Source: Rhizobium sp. 11515TR (GTDB lineage: Bacteria; Pseudomonadota; Alphaproteobacteria; Rhizobiales; Rhizobiaceae). Taken from it: 64,000 nt of DNA. Shown piece after piece: positions 1-9,021 of this stretch. Numbering within the stretch: position 1 is the stretch's first letter; each line of letters starts with the position of its first letter. Below the pieces are notes generated by a model that was not told the DNA's origin, did not search any database, and saw only the letters and a list, made by a program, of their open reading frames with translations. Where the stretch lies: contig NZ_CP022998.1 in NCBI RefSeq assembly GCF_002277895.1, forward strand, positions 1,097,501-1,161,500. The letters run 5' to 3'. A program made the translations under genes and the position numbers.

Positions 1-92
1 GCTGCGAAGATGGTGAGCGCGCTGAAGGTAGCAAGGAGACCTGCCTTGCGCAGACCAGAGTTGAAAAATGAATTTGGCCAATACTTTATCAT
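1..92 (-). CDS. lptA: LptA, start only (LPS transport periplasmic protein), cut by window edge
   Basis: Only the first 30 codons are inside the window. They begin MIKYWPNSFF and continue into a positively charged then hydrophobic stretch, a typical signal peptide for a periplasmic protein. The ATG overlaps the TGA of lptC in an ATGA junction at 89-92, so the two are translationally coupled. LptA forms the periplasmic bridge that carries lipopolysaccharide from the inner-membrane LptBFGC complex to the outer membrane. The name rests on the position directly after lptC, the usual order, because the mature domain is not visible. Confidence 0.7.
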   Translation of the reverse strand, partial: MIKYWPNSFFNSGLRKAGLLATFSALTIFA

Positions 93-775
93 GAACCGCC
101 CGGCTTCTGTTGGCTATCTGAATTATGGAGAGCGGCAGGTTCGATGTTCATCCGAACCTGCCCGTCGAATTCGATTACGCTTCCCTTATCCGTCATCTTG
201 AGCGAACGCGCAACAACCGACATGCCACCGCGGGTGATAGCAACCTCGTCTTGGCTGGAAAGGTCACCCTTCTTCACATCCAGGAAGGCGGTCTTGAATT
301 CGGCGTGCAGTCCGTTGTCCATCAGGATGGTAAAGGGCTCCGTCAGCTTCAGTGTATCGGCCTGGCGGTCGAAATCCGCGCTCGCGGCCGTAACATGGGC
401 GATCACGTCGGTATTGACCGGCATAGATGCCTTGATGGTCTTGAGCGTGATCATGTTGGGATTCTTGATATCTTGAAGCGCTTTTTCGGCAAGCAGCGAG
501 TAGTTGATACCGTCCTTGTTGCGCCCGGCAATGGCGGGGCGTTCCATGACGACCTTGCCATCCTCGATCTTGGCGCCCTCGATCTGGATGTTTGCCGGCA
601 GATAGGCGCGGATGACGGAGACCGCAATGAAGAGGAGCGAAATGATAACGGCGGCAAGCGGCAGTAGCACCCTGAGCCGCTTTACGCGGTTAGAGTGGAA
701 AATCGCGTCTTTATACGCGTTCCGTTCCGGCACCGAGCGTATTGTCTCGCCGGGGGACTCGATCGTGTTGAGCAT
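89..775 (-). CDS. lptC: LptC, LPS export ABC transporter periplasmic protein
   Basis: A 228-residue protein with a cytoplasmic N-terminus, one membrane anchor at about residues 35-58 and a periplasmic domain. The layout and size fit LptC, the bitopic subunit that takes lipopolysaccharide from the LptBFG ATPase and passes it to LptA. The alphaproteobacterial form is longer at the N-terminus than the E. coli protein. It is the first gene of a minus-strand unit running off the left edge, with an ATGA overlap into lptA. Confidence 0.85.
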   Translation of the reverse strand: MLNTIESPGETIRSVPERNAYKDAIFHSNRVKRLRVLLPLAAVIISLLFIAVSVIRAYLPANIQIEGAKIEDGKVVMERPAIAGRNKDGINYSLLAEKALQDIKNPNMITLKTIKASMPVNTDVIAHVTAASADFDRQADTLKLTEPFTILMDNGLHAEFKTAFLDVKKGDLSSQDEVAITRGGMSVVARSLKMTDKGSVIEFDGQVRMNIEPAALHNSDSQQKPGGS

Positions 776-1097
776 GCAACAGGTCCGTCTTTTATGATCC
801 GGAGAACCGCATTCACGCTATGCGAGGCTGTGCCAAAAAGCCTATCGGATCGTTTCGCATTATTGCACTGGCTTGCCAATATGGATTTTTTCCTGCTGTG
901 GGCGAATTTTAGCAGAAAAATATACCACAAGCCGGTTTCATCAGGTCGGGCGATGTCCTATCTCATGAACCAGCAGAGCGGCGTACCGTCGACGACATCG
1001 AAAACGGGAAACGCTTTTCTCTGAGGATTGTGCCCGTTTCAAGGTGTCATACATCCAGTTTGTGGCGCTTTCAATTTGTTGCAGGGAGAAATAAGGC
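776..1097. other. Divergent intergenic region between lptC and sppA
   Basis: This 322-base spacer separates the divergently transcribed lptC and sppA, so it must hold both promoters. I see no convincing -35/-10 pair, palindrome, RNA gene or coding frame with good start signals. The only clear site is a GGGAG Shine-Dalgarno-like run near 1083 for sppA. Confidence 0.5.
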
Positions 1098-2057
1098 GTG
1101 ATGGACAGTTCTGCAATCGCGGATCGGCGACAATTGCGCCGCAAGCTCGGTTTCTGGCGCATTGTTGCCGTTTTGCTCCTGGTGGCACTGGGTTTTGCGC
1201 TTTATCGCTTTGTTTCGGCCGACCTGCCGGATACGCGCGGTCCGCAAATCGCCCGCGTCACGATCTCTGGGCTTATTCAGGATGATACGGAGCTGCTGGA
1301 GCGGCTGAAGAAGATCCGCGACAACGACCAGGTCAAAGCGCTGATCGTTTCGATCTCGTCGACGGGTGGAACGACTTATGGCGGCGAGCGCATCTTCAAG
1401 GCGATCCGCGCCGTCGCCGCCAAGAAGCCGGTCGTATCGGATATCCGCACCGTCGCTGCCTCGGCCGGCTACATGATCGCGACAGCCGGCGACGATATCG
1501 TTGCGGGCGATACGTCCATCACCGGGTCGATCGGCGTCATCTTCCAGTATCCGCAGGTCAAGGACCTGCTCGACAAGGTCGGCGTTTCGCTCGACGAGAT
1601 CAAGTCGGCGCCGTTGAAGGCCGAACCCTCACCGTTCCATCCCGCAAGCGAAGACGCCAAGAACATGATCCGCAACATGGTCATGGACAGCTATGGCTGG
1701 TTCGTCGATCTGGTGGCGGATCGCCGCAAGCTGTCGCGCGACGAAGTGCTGAAGCTTGCCGACGGTAGCATATTCACCGGCCGCCAGGCGCTTCAGAACA
1801 AGCTGATCGACACGCTCGGCGGCGAGGACGAAATCCTCGCCTATCTCGAAACGCGCAAGGTCAAGAAGGACCTGCCGATCGTCGATTGGAAGCGGGAAGA
1901 CAAAACTTCATCCTTCTTTTGGCCGGGGGCCGCTTCCTGGTTGCTAAATCGTCTCGGTTATGATGATTTTATTAAAGGAGAGAGTCTCCAGAAAATCATG
2001 ACCGATAAGTTGTTTCTTGACGGCCTGCTTTCTGTTTGGCAGGGTGCAGCCAATTGA
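1098..2057 (+). CDS. sppA: SppA-type signal peptide peptidase (S49 serine protease)
   Basis: A 319-residue protein with one N-terminal membrane segment (about 22-40) and an S49 protease domain. The segment ITGSIGV carries the candidate catalytic serine at about residue 144, and lysines at 169-174 are candidates for the general base. It is a short, single-domain SppA, unlike the duplicated E. coli enzyme. Such proteins degrade signal peptides left in the membrane after secretion. Translation may begin at GTG 1098 or the adjacent ATG 1101, after a GGGAGAA site. The downstream neighbour is ihfB, 26 bases away. Confidence 0.88.
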   Translation: MMDSSAIADRRQLRRKLGFWRIVAVLLLVALGFALYRFVSADLPDTRGPQIARVTISGLIQDDTELLERLKKIRDNDQVKALIVSISSTGGTTYGGERIFKAIRAVAAKKPVVSDIRTVAASAGYMIATAGDDIVAGDTSITGSIGVIFQYPQVKDLLDKVGVSLDEIKSAPLKAEPSPFHPASEDAKNMIRNMVMDSYGWFVDLVADRRKLSRDEVLKLADGSIFTGRQALQNKLIDTLGGEDEILAYLETRKVKKDLPIVDWKREDKTSSFFWPGAASWLLNRLGYDDFIKGESLQKIMTDKLFLDGLLSVWQGAAN

Positions 2058-2083
2058 TAAATCAATGATTTAAGGGGATAGCT

Positions 2084-2392
2084 GTGATCAAGTCGGAACT
2101 GGTGCAGATTGTTGCCGCCCGCAACCCGCATCTCTATCACCGCGACGTCGAAAATATCGTCAATGCTGTCTTGGATGAGATCACCGATGCGCTCGCAGCG
2201 GGAAACCGGGTTGAGCTTCGCGGCTTCGGTGCTTTTTCCGTCAAGAACCGGCCTTCACGCTCCGGTCGCAACCCGCGCACCGGCGATACGGTCTTCGTCG
2301 AAGAAAAATGGGTTCCCTTCTTCAAGACGGGCAAGGAATTGCGCGAGCGCCTGAATCCGGGCGCCGGCGACGACGAAGAAGACGACAACTGA
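2084..2392 (+). CDS. ihfB: Integration host factor beta subunit
   Basis: A 102-residue HU/IHF-family DNA-bending protein. The beta-arm motif GRNPRTG near residues 62-68 and the following [10 protein letters not shown] segment are typical of the family. With IHF alpha it forms a heterodimer that bends DNA sharply and acts in transcription, recombination and replication. It starts at a GTG (2084) after a clear TAAGGGGA ribosome site. The acidic tail (GDDEEDDN) is longer than in E. coli IhfB. It lies 26 bases after sppA and may be co-transcribed with it. Confidence 0.93.
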   Translation: MIKSELVQIVAARNPHLYHRDVENIVNAVLDEITDALAAGNRVELRGFGAFSVKNRPSRSGRNPRTGDTVFVEEKWVPFFKTGKELRERLNPGAGDDEEDDN

Positions 2393-2559
2393 TGGGGCCG
2401 TTCCGGCCGAGTTTCCCCAAATGCGCCGACGGAAATAGGTGTCGGACATGATTGTGCCGCGACGCAGTGGCACTTGAATTCAGCCGCCTCTTTTCTATTC
2501 TGCGGCTGAAGGCGGCTTGGGTGCGTGGCACTCATGGCCGCGGACAAAGGAGCTGCGCG

Positions 2560-2892
2560 ATGGCCAAAAAGATTGTCAATCTGCTGATATTGCTGCCGCT
2601 CGGCATCATTCTCATCATATTTTGCGTCGCCAATAGGCAATCCGTGACATTGGCCCTCAATCCGTTCCGACCGGAAGATCAGGTGCTGTCGCTGAATGCG
2701 CCCCTGTTCGTTTTGCTGTTTGTGGCGCTGATCCTCGGTATGATCGTCGGGGCCGCGGTCACTTGGTTCAATCAGGGAAAGCATCGCAAACGTGCCCGCA
2801 ATCAATCGCGGGAAGCGGTGCGCTGGCAGGCCGAAGCCGATAAGCATCGCACGCGCGCCGAAGAAATTGCCGGGCAGCTGCCGTCAAAGTGA
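2560..2892 (+). CDS. LapA-domain (DUF1049) small membrane protein
   Basis: A 110-residue protein starting at ATG 2560, 7 bases after a strong AAAGGAG. It has two hydrophobic helices (about 5-24 and 43-66) followed by a basic, coiled tail rich in Arg, Glu and Ala. This is the layout of LapA/DUF1049 proteins, which in E. coli work with LapB in controlling lipopolysaccharide synthesis. In alphaproteobacteria such a gene commonly follows ihfB. Its role here is inferred from family only. Its last 9 bases overlap the convergent acetyltransferase gene. Confidence 0.75.
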   Translation: MAKKIVNLLILLPLGIILIIFCVANRQSVTLALNPFRPEDQVLSLNAPLFVLLFVALILGMIVGAAVTWFNQGKHRKRARNQSREAVRWQAEADKHRTRAEEIAGQLPSK

Positions 2893-3342
2893 CGTTAAGT
2901 CGACGAGCCGCATCTCTTTATAGTCGCCCTCCGGCGAGGCGCCGTCGCCGATGATCTCGAAGCCGAGCCTCCTATAGAAGGCCATGGCGCGGATGTTTTT
3001 GACCAGGCATTTCAGCCGGTAGCGGCGCCGAGGCCAATCCGGCAGGCCGCTAAGCAGTGTCTTGCCGACGCCGCGGCCCTGGAAGGCCGGCAGAACATAA
3101 AGCATATGGATGAAGTCATCCGGCTCCCAGACCGCAGCAAAGCCGGCAATTACACCATGCCCGTCCTCGCAGACGAACAGGCGTTCGCCATTGGTATGAA
3201 TGGCGAAGTCTTCCAGTGTAAAGCGGTCGGGGTCGACCCAGCGGAATGTCTCGCGGCGGACCTGGAGGTAAATCTCCGCGAGCGTCCGCATATCCTGTTC
3301 GCGTGCGGGCCGGATGGCCCATGTCTGAAATTTCGATGTCAT
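2884..3342 (-). CDS. GNAT family N-acetyltransferase
   Basis: A 152-residue single-domain GNAT protein. The acetyl-CoA binding motif A is visible as QGRGVGKTLL at about residues 89-98, preceded by the beta-strand MLYVLPAF. The C-terminal part (MAFYRRLGFEIIGDG) is the usual motif B region. The substrate cannot be read from the sequence. It overlaps the end of the LapA-like gene tail to tail by 9 bases and is followed upstream by the CoxG-like gene on the same strand. Confidence 0.85.
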   Translation of the reverse strand: MTSKFQTWAIRPAREQDMRTLAEIYLQVRRETFRWVDPDRFTLEDFAIHTNGERLFVCEDGHGVIAGFAAVWEPDDFIHMLYVLPAFQGRGVGKTLLSGLPDWPRRRYRLKCLVKNIRAMAFYRRLGFEIIGDGASPEGDYKEMRLVDLTSL

Positions 3343-3378
3343 GATCGACTATATGGGCGCCAAATATGCGCTCGGCAA

Positions 3379-3831
3379 TCAGGCGCCGGACTGACCGTTG
3401 ATCGCCGCGGTGAAATCGGAAAAAAACTGTTGCGCCAGCTTCTTGGCGCTCGAATCGACCAGCCGCGAGCCGAGCTGCGCGATCTTGCCGCCGACCTGCG
3501 CCTTTGCCTCATATTGCAGGATGGTCTCGTCGCCGTCTTCCTTGAGCACGACGTCGGCGCCGCCCTTGGCGAAACCGGCGATTCCGCCCTTTCCTTCGCC
3601 TGATATCGTGTAGCTTTCCGGTGCGTTGATGTTGGAAAGCTTAACCTCGCCATTGAAGGAGGCGGAAACAGGGCCGATCTTCAGCTTTACCGTCGCAGTC
3701 AGTTCCGTCGGCGAGATCTTTTCCAGGCTCTGGCATCCTGGGATACATTGCTTGAGGATCTCCGGGTCGTTCAGTGCCGCCCATACGGCGTCCCTGGGTG
3801 CTGCGATCCGCTCCTCGCCGGTCATGTCCAT
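3379..3831 (-). CDS. CoxG-like SRPBCC family protein
   Basis: A 150-residue protein of the carbon-monoxide dehydrogenase subunit G (CoxG) family, a START/SRPBCC hydrophobic-pocket fold. Its opening, MDMTGEERIAAPRDAVWAAL, is characteristic. The start at 3831 is preferred over an upstream ATG because GGGAGGA lies 7 bases before it. CoxG proteins assist membrane attachment or assembly of molybdenum hydroxylases, but no cox structural genes are nearby, so the role here is unknown. It is divergent from the methyltransferase gene at 3944. Confidence 0.8.
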   Translation of the reverse strand: MDMTGEERIAAPRDAVWAALNDPEILKQCIPGCQSLEKISPTELTATVKLKIGPVSASFNGEVKLSNINAPESYTISGEGKGGIAGFAKGGADVVLKEDGDETILQYEAKAQVGGKIAQLGSRLVDSSAKKLAQQFFSDFTAAINGQSGA

Positions 3832-3943
3832 GCGCAATCCTCCCAATGTGACATTTTGTGCATGGATCATCGCAGATCGGAAAGCGCTTTGCCAAGTGGC
3901 GGCCAGATGCTATTTGCACGCACATATCAATTTTGAGACAAGC

Positions 3944-5074
3944 ATGGTGAAACATAGGGAAAGCCGGCCCGGCCAGAAAAGCGCGGGCGGCCTTGGGGCA
4001 AAACCCCGGCGTGATATGCCCGGCAAGCCGCCGGCAAAGCCCGCGCATGCTTCGAGGCCAGCCAAGCCTTCGCGGGATCATGGCGAGCGTGTTGCCGAGC
4101 CGCGTGCTGCAGCACCTGCCGCCGCCGCGCCCGAACGTCCGCTGATCGCCCGAACCGGTGAGCGTCCGCAGGAGCGCGTGCCCGTGATCCTCGAGTCGCT
4201 CGGTGCCGGCGATTTCCACCTGATCGACAGCGGTAATGGCCTCAAGCTCGAGCAGTACGGACCCTATCGTATCGTCCGGCCCGAGGCGCAGGCGCTCTGG
4301 CCGCCGTCGCTTGCCGCCCATATATGGGACAATGCCGATGCGATCTTCACCGGCGATACGGATGAGGACGGCATGGGCCGCTGGCGTTTTCCGCGCGAGG
4401 CGCTCGGCGAGACCTGGCCGCTGCAATTGCTCGGCGTCGATTTCCTCGGCCGCTTTACCGCCTTCCGCCATGTCGGCGTCTTTCCGGAGCAGATCGTGCA
4501 CTGGGCATGGATGAAGGAGCAGGTCGAGGCAGCGAAACGGCCGCTGAAGGTCCTGAACCTCTTCGGTTACACTGGCGTTGCCTCGCTGGTGGCGGCCGCT
4601 GCCGGTGCGGAAGTGACGCATGTCGATGCCTCGAAGAAGGCGATCGGCTGGGCGCGCGAAAACCAGGCTTTGGGCCGCATGGAAAAGCTGCCGATCCGCT
4701 GGATCTGCGAGGACGCGATGAAGTTCATTCTGCGAGAGGAGCGTCGCGGCAATAAATACGACATCATCCTCACCGATCCGCCGAAGTTCGGCCGTGGCCC
4801 GAACGGCGAAGTTTGGCACCTGTTCGAACACCTGCCGCTGATGCTCGATATCTGCCGCGAGATCCTGTCGCCGAAGGCGCTCGGCCTCGTGCTGACAGCC
4901 TATTCCATCCGCGCCAGCTTCTATTCGATCCATGAGCTGATGCGCGAGACTATGCGCGGTGCCGGCGGCGCCGTCGAATCCGGTGAACTGGTCATCCGCG
5001 AGGGCGGCATCGATGGCCGCACGCCGGGCAGGGCGCTTTCTACCTCTCTCTTCAGCCGCTGGGTGCCGAAATGA
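3944..5074 (+). CDS. Class I SAM-dependent RNA methyltransferase, RlmI/RlmK-like
   Basis: A 376-residue protein. Residues 1-65 are a low-complexity, basic Ala/Pro/Arg segment with no visible fold. The rest is a Rossmann-type methyltransferase with SAM motif I (NLFGYTGVASLVAAAAGAEV, about residues 205-224) and a DPPKFGRG catalytic motif near 280. The DPPKF form resembles 23S rRNA cytosine or guanine methyltransferases of the YccW/RlmI type, but no PUA domain is seen. The exact target is not known. The stop codon overlaps the next gene as ATGA, giving a three-gene chain to lspA. Confidence 0.78.
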   Translation: MVKHRESRPGQKSAGGLGAKPRRDMPGKPPAKPAHASRPAKPSRDHGERVAEPRAAAPAAAAPERPLIARTGERPQERVPVILESLGAGDFHLIDSGNGLKLEQYGPYRIVRPEAQALWPPSLAAHIWDNADAIFTGDTDEDGMGRWRFPREALGETWPLQLLGVDFLGRFTAFRHVGVFPEQIVHWAWMKEQVEAAKRPLKVLNLFGYTGVASLVAAAAGAEVTHVDASKKAIGWARENQALGRMEKLPIRWICEDAMKFILREERRGNKYDIILTDPPKFGRGPNGEVWHLFEHLPLMLDICREILSPKALGLVLTAYSIRASFYSIHELMRETMRGAGGAVESGELVIREGGIDGRTPGRALSTSLFSRWVPK

Positions 5075-5931
5075 ACCAGGATTTTCGTAGTGACGGCCCG
5101 CGCAAGGTCGGACAGGTCAAGGAGGTCACCTCGCTTGCCAATCCGATCGTCAAGGATATCAAGGCGCTGACGGTCAAGAAGTCCCGCGAGGAAAGCGGCG
5201 CCTTCCTGGCGGAGGGCCTGAAGCTCGTCATCGACGCGCTCGAGCTCGGCTGGACGATCCGCACGCTTGTTTACGCCAAGGCCGCCAAGGGGAAGCCTCT
5301 CGTCGAACAGGTCGCCGCCAAGACCGTCGCCGCCGGTGGGCTGGTGCTCGAGGTCAGTGAAAAGGTCATCGGCTCCATCACTCGCCGCGACAATCCGCAG
5401 ATGGTGGTCGGCGTCTTCGAGCAGCGCTGGCAACAGCTTCGGGATGTCAGACCGAAGGCGGGTGAGACCTGGGTGGCGCTTGACCGCGTGCGCGATCCCG
5501 GCAATCTCGGCACCATCATCCGCACTGCCGATGCGGCTGGCGCTTCCGGCGTCATCCTTGTCGGTGAGACCACAGATCCGTTTTCGCTGGAAACCGTGCG
5601 CGCCACCATGGGCTCGGTCTTTGCCGTTCCCGTCGTCAAGGCGACGCCGGAAGAGTTTTTAGCCTGGAAGAAAAAGGCTGATGTCGCCGTCGTCGCCACG
5701 CATCTGGCTGGCGCAGTAGATTATCGCGCCATCGATTACAAGAAGAAGCCCGTCGTCGTTTTGATGGGCAATGAGCAGTCCGGCCTGCCGGATGCTCTGG
5801 CGAAAGAGGCCGATGCGCTTGCCCGCATCCCGCAGACCGGCCGCGCGGATAGCCTCAATCTGGCGGTCGCGACGGCAGTCATGCTGTTCGAAGCACGCCG
5901 TCATATCCTGACCCTGAGCGAGAGCCGATGA
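5071..5931 (+). CDS. TrmH/SpoU family RNA 2'-O-ribose methyltransferase
   Basis: A 286-residue SPOUT methyltransferase. All three family motifs are present: [20 protein letters not shown] (about 142-161), [11 protein letters not shown] (about 230) and [19 protein letters not shown] near the C-terminus. An N-terminal substrate-binding domain covers about residues 15-110. Such enzymes form the trefoil-knot fold and methylate ribose in rRNA or tRNA. Which site this one modifies cannot be told. It overlaps both its upstream neighbour and lspA by ATGA, indicating tight translational coupling. Confidence 0.88.
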   Translation: MNQDFRSDGPRKVGQVKEVTSLANPIVKDIKALTVKKSREESGAFLAEGLKLVIDALELGWTIRTLVYAKAAKGKPLVEQVAAKTVAAGGLVLEVSEKVIGSITRRDNPQMVVGVFEQRWQQLRDVRPKAGETWVALDRVRDPGNLGTIIRTADAAGASGVILVGETTDPFSLETVRATMGSVFAVPVVKATPEEFLAWKKKADVAVVATHLAGAVDYRAIDYKKKPVVVLMGNEQSGLPDALAKEADALARIPQTGRADSLNLAVATAVMLFEARRHILTLSESR

Positions 5932-6446
5932 CCGATAGCGAGACCCATGAGCAGCCGACTGCAAAGCCGGCCCTGTTTTCACGGCCCCTGCCGATCCTGA
6001 TCTTCATCGTGGTTGCGGTCATTCTGGACCAGGCCATCAAGATCATGGTGGATCATTGGCTGCCACTGCAGGAGATGGTCCCGGTCATTCCGATGCTGGC
6101 GCTCTATCGCACCTATAATCTCGGCGTGGCCTTCTCGATGCTCTCGGGTATGGACGGCTGGTTCATCGTCGGGATGCGCCTCGTCATCGTCGCCTTCGTG
6201 CTGTGGCTCTGGCGGCGCACGCCCGATCATCGCTGGCTCGCGCATACGGGCTTTGCCCTGATCATTGCCGGCGCACTCGGCAATCTGCTCGACCGCTTTC
6301 TCTACGGTCACGTGATCGATTATATTCTGTTCCATACGCAGACATGGTCTTTCGCCGTTTTCAATCTTGCCGACAGTTTCATCACCGTCGGTGCGGGCTG
6401 CGTCATTCTCGACGAGCTTCTCATGCCGAAAAAGGCAAAAGCTTAA
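5928..6446 (+). CDS. lspA: Lipoprotein signal peptidase (signal peptidase II)
   Basis: A 172-residue integral membrane aspartic protease with four predicted helices. The catalytic pair is visible as Asp131 in VIDY and Asp149 in FNLADS, 18 residues apart as in E. coli LspA, and NLGVAFS is the conserved third motif. It cleaves the signal peptide from diacylglyceryl-modified prolipoproteins. It acts just before Lnt, which is also encoded in this window at 31350. The start overlaps the SpoU gene by ATGA. Confidence 0.95.
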   Translation: MTDSETHEQPTAKPALFSRPLPILIFIVVAVILDQAIKIMVDHWLPLQEMVPVIPMLALYRTYNLGVAFSMLSGMDGWFIVGMRLVIVAFVLWLWRRTPDHRWLAHTGFALIIAGALGNLLDRFLYGHVIDYILFHTQTWSFAVFNLADSFITVGAGCVILDELLMPKKAKA

Positions 6447-6501
6447 AATTCTAGCGAATCCCTGAAGGCATCGGGAAGAATGCCCATGTTAGCCAGACTG
6501 C

Positions 6502-8790
6502 ATGAGCACTCTGGCAGATTTGCAGGAAAAGCTTGCCGCGGCGGCAGTTCACGACCAAACGGGACCGATCGAAGGGTCGGCCGCCGACGAGTCGTCGCTT
6601 GCAAAATCGACCGTGCCGCGTGAAGCAGGCCAACGCTCGGCGCCGCTTGCGCAAGCCTGGTGGCTGCAAAGCCATTGGCTGAATGGCGGCGGTCTTGTGG
6701 CCGGGGCCGCCTTTCTCGCGATCGGCTTTGCCGGAGGTCCTCTGGTGCTTGTAGGCTTTCTTGGCCTCGCAGCCCTTGTGCTGGCAACTGTCGGCATCGT
6801 CAAAACCCGAGGCGTTGCGCACGAGCCCGAGATTGTCGCTGCCGATTTCAGTGAGAGCGATCACGATCGCCTATGGGAGCACAAGGAAAGCACCAGCCTC
6901 CTTGCCACCGTCCATGATGCGCTTGGCGACATCGCGGTCACGCGCAGCATCGACCGCCGGATTCTGCATGCCAACGCCACCTTCAGCAGATTGACCGGCA
7001 GGTCGCACCCCGAGGGCCTGACGCTGGAGGAGGCTGGCCTCGTATTCCGCGCCGTCACCGATGCGAAACATCAGGACGCGGAAATTGCGACACCCGAGGG
7101 CCGGCGCATCTTCGCCTGGCATGATGTCATGTTCCGCGATGCGGCGACCGGGCAATTACGCATACAGAGCATCGCGCGCGACGTGACCGAAGAGCGGCAG
7201 ACGGCCCGCCTGCGCGAAGATGCGCGGCTGAAGGCCGAATACAACAGTGCCGCCAAATCGCGGCTGCTGGCCACCGTCAGCCACGAGATCCGCACGCCGC
7301 TGTCGGGCATTCTCGGCATGAACCATCTGCTTGCCCAGACGCCGCTGACCCTGGAGCAGGCAAATTATCTCACTGGCATTCGTCAGTCGGGTCACGCGCT
7401 GGTGCAGTTGGTCGAAGATCTCCTTGATTTCTCCACGATCGAAGTCGGTCGCTTCCAGTTGCATCCGCGCACGGAGGCTTTGCGGCCGCTGCTGGAAGGC
7501 GTCATCGAGATGCTCGCCCACCGAGCTCACGAAAAGGGCATAGAAATAGCTGCAAGTGTTGCGGCCGATGTTCCTGAGACCTTGGAATTCGATCCCGCCC
7601 GTCTGCGTCAGATCCTGTTCAATGTGATCGGCAACGCGGTGAAATTCACTCAGACCGGAGGTGTTCTTGTCAGCGTCGACCTCAGCGGCCGGGATTTGAC
7701 GATATCGGTGCGCGACAGCGGTCCCGGCATGACCGAGGAAGAACAGGCCCGCGTCTTCGGCGAGTTCGAGCAGGCCGGCACCACGGTGGAACGAAGCGCC
7801 GGCACCGGCCTTGGCCTTGCGATCTCCGCCCGCATCCTGCGCGAATTCGGCGGTGGGCTCAGCGTCGCCAGCGAGCGCGGTAAGGGCAGCGAGTTCGTCA
7901 TCTCCTTCCCAGTCGGCCTGGTTGCCGGAGAGAACGGAAACGACCGGCGCTATACCATGCTCAGGGGATCCCGTATCCTGCTGCTCGCTCCCGAAGGTGC
8001 GGCAAGCACGGCCATCATGCGAACCATCCAGACCCTTGGCGGTCATTGCCGGCTGATCGGCCCGGGCGACATGGATGACTTGCTGCCTTCGTTTCCGATG
8101 GGCGAGGGCGGGGTCTGGACGGATCTCATCGTCGACCATCGCATGGCGCCCTGGTACTTCAGCGAGGGAAATGCGCTTGCGGTGCCGAGGCTGCGCAAGA
8201 TCTTCCTGGTCAATCCCGAAGAGCGCAACACCCATCCGCTGGACCTTTTCGACGCCTGGCTCATCCGGCCGCTGCGCGAGCAATCGCTGATCGATGTGCT
8301 CAGAGGCCGCATGCGCGGCATGGAAAGGCGCGAAGCCTTGATCGAGGCCGTCTCGGAGATCGGCATTACGACGCCCGAGGCGGAGGAAGACCGCCCGCTC
8401 GATATTCTGCTGGGCGAGGATGACCCGGTCAATGCGATGCTGGTTCGGGCCATGCTCTCCAAGGCTGGTCACAGGGTTCGCCTCGTCGAGGATTTCGACG
8501 GTCTTCGAGCCCGCACCGAAGACGGCGAAGCGCGGCCGGAGGTGCTGGTGACGGATTTCAACATGCCGGGCGGTACGGGCGCGGCTGCGCTTGCCCAATT
8601 GCGGGCTCATGAGCGCAGGCATGGCCTGCCGCCGCTTCCAATCATTGTGCTGACCGCGGACAGCCGCGATTCGATCCGTCGCCAAGCACTGTTGGCCGGG
8701 GCTGATGCCGTCATCGTCAAGCCGGTCGACCCCGAAAAGCTGACGACCGCGTTACGCGGCCTGTCGAGGTCGGTCTTCGAACGCGCCTAG
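6502..8790 (+). CDS. Hybrid sensor histidine kinase/response regulator
   Basis: A 762-residue hybrid kinase. Two close hydrophobic helices lie at about 62-100, then a PAS-like domain (about 130-235), a HisKA domain with phosphoacceptor His261 in SHEIRTPLSG, a GHKL ATPase domain (DSGPGMTEEE and GTGLGLAIS), a degenerate receiver-like segment, and a C-terminal receiver with phosphoacceptor Asp685 in TDFNMPGG. No Hpt domain is seen, so a separate phosphotransfer protein is expected. No response regulator is adjacent, so the pathway is unknown. It begins 55 bases after lspA with no obvious Shine-Dalgarno site. Confidence 0.9.
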   Translation: MSTLADLQEKLAAAAVHDQTGPIEGSAADESSLAKSTVPREAGQRSAPLAQAWWLQSHWLNGGGLVAGAAFLAIGFAGGPLVLVGFLGLAALVLATVGIVKTRGVAHEPEIVAADFSESDHDRLWEHKESTSLLATVHDALGDIAVTRSIDRRILHANATFSRLTGRSHPEGLTLEEAGLVFRAVTDAKHQDAEIATPEGRRIFAWHDVMFRDAATGQLRIQSIARDVTEERQTARLREDARLKAEYNSAAKSRLLATVSHEIRTPLSGILGMNHLLAQTPLTLEQANYLTGIRQSGHALVQLVEDLLDFSTIEVGRFQLHPRTEALRPLLEGVIEMLAHRAHEKGIEIAASVAADVPETLEFDPARLRQILFNVIGNAVKFTQTGGVLVSVDLSGRDLTISVRDSGPGMTEEEQARVFGEFEQAGTTVERSAGTGLGLAISARILREFGGGLSVASERGKGSEFVISFPVGLVAGENGNDRRYTMLRGSRILLLAPEGAASTAIMRTIQTLGGHCRLIGPGDMDDLLPSFPMGEGGVWTDLIVDHRMAPWYFSEGNALAVPRLRKIFLVNPEERNTHPLDLFDAWLIRPLREQSLIDVLRGRMRGMERREALIEAVSEIGITTPEAEEDRPLDILLGEDDPVNAMLVRAMLSKAGHRVRLVEDFDGLRARTEDGEARPEVLVTDFNMPGGTGAAALAQLRAHERRHGLPPLPIIVLTADSRDSIRRQALLAGADAVIVKPVDPEKLTTALRGLSRSVFERA

Positions 8791-8955
8791 AAATCATCCG
8801 TGATCTGCGGATGAAAATTGCAAAGCCGGCTCATCAATGCCCGATAGAGGCCGGCGATATGGCTCAACTTACGGCAATTGTCATCGCTAAATTGGGGACG
8901 GCGCGTCCATTCGAAAAATTGCAATGGGCACGCTTCTTGCTTTTAACCAAGCTGC

Positions 8956-8973
8956 GTGTCACTTTCCTGTCGC
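8956..8973 (+). promoter_or_regulatory. Pho-box-like site upstream of olsB
   Basis: Two direct repeats, GTGTCAC (8956-8962) and CTGTCGC (8967-8973), are separated by 4 bases (TTTC), giving the 11-base period of a PhoB binding site. The consensus repeat is CTGTCAT. An AT-rich TTTATG lies about 10 bases further on, where a -10 element would be expected. The site ends 48 bases before the olsB start. In Sinorhizobium meliloti ornithine-lipid synthesis is known to be induced by phosphate limitation through PhoB. Direct control here is inference. Confidence 0.6.
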
Positions 8974-9021
8974 ACGAATTTGGTTTATGGCGCTATATCG
9001 GCCCGCAGGGGGAGAATCGCC

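Noticed and set aside
3626..3943. Upstream extension of the RlmI-like methyltransferase
   Set aside because: It would run antisense through the CoxG-like gene; the start at 3944 avoids this and still includes all motifs.
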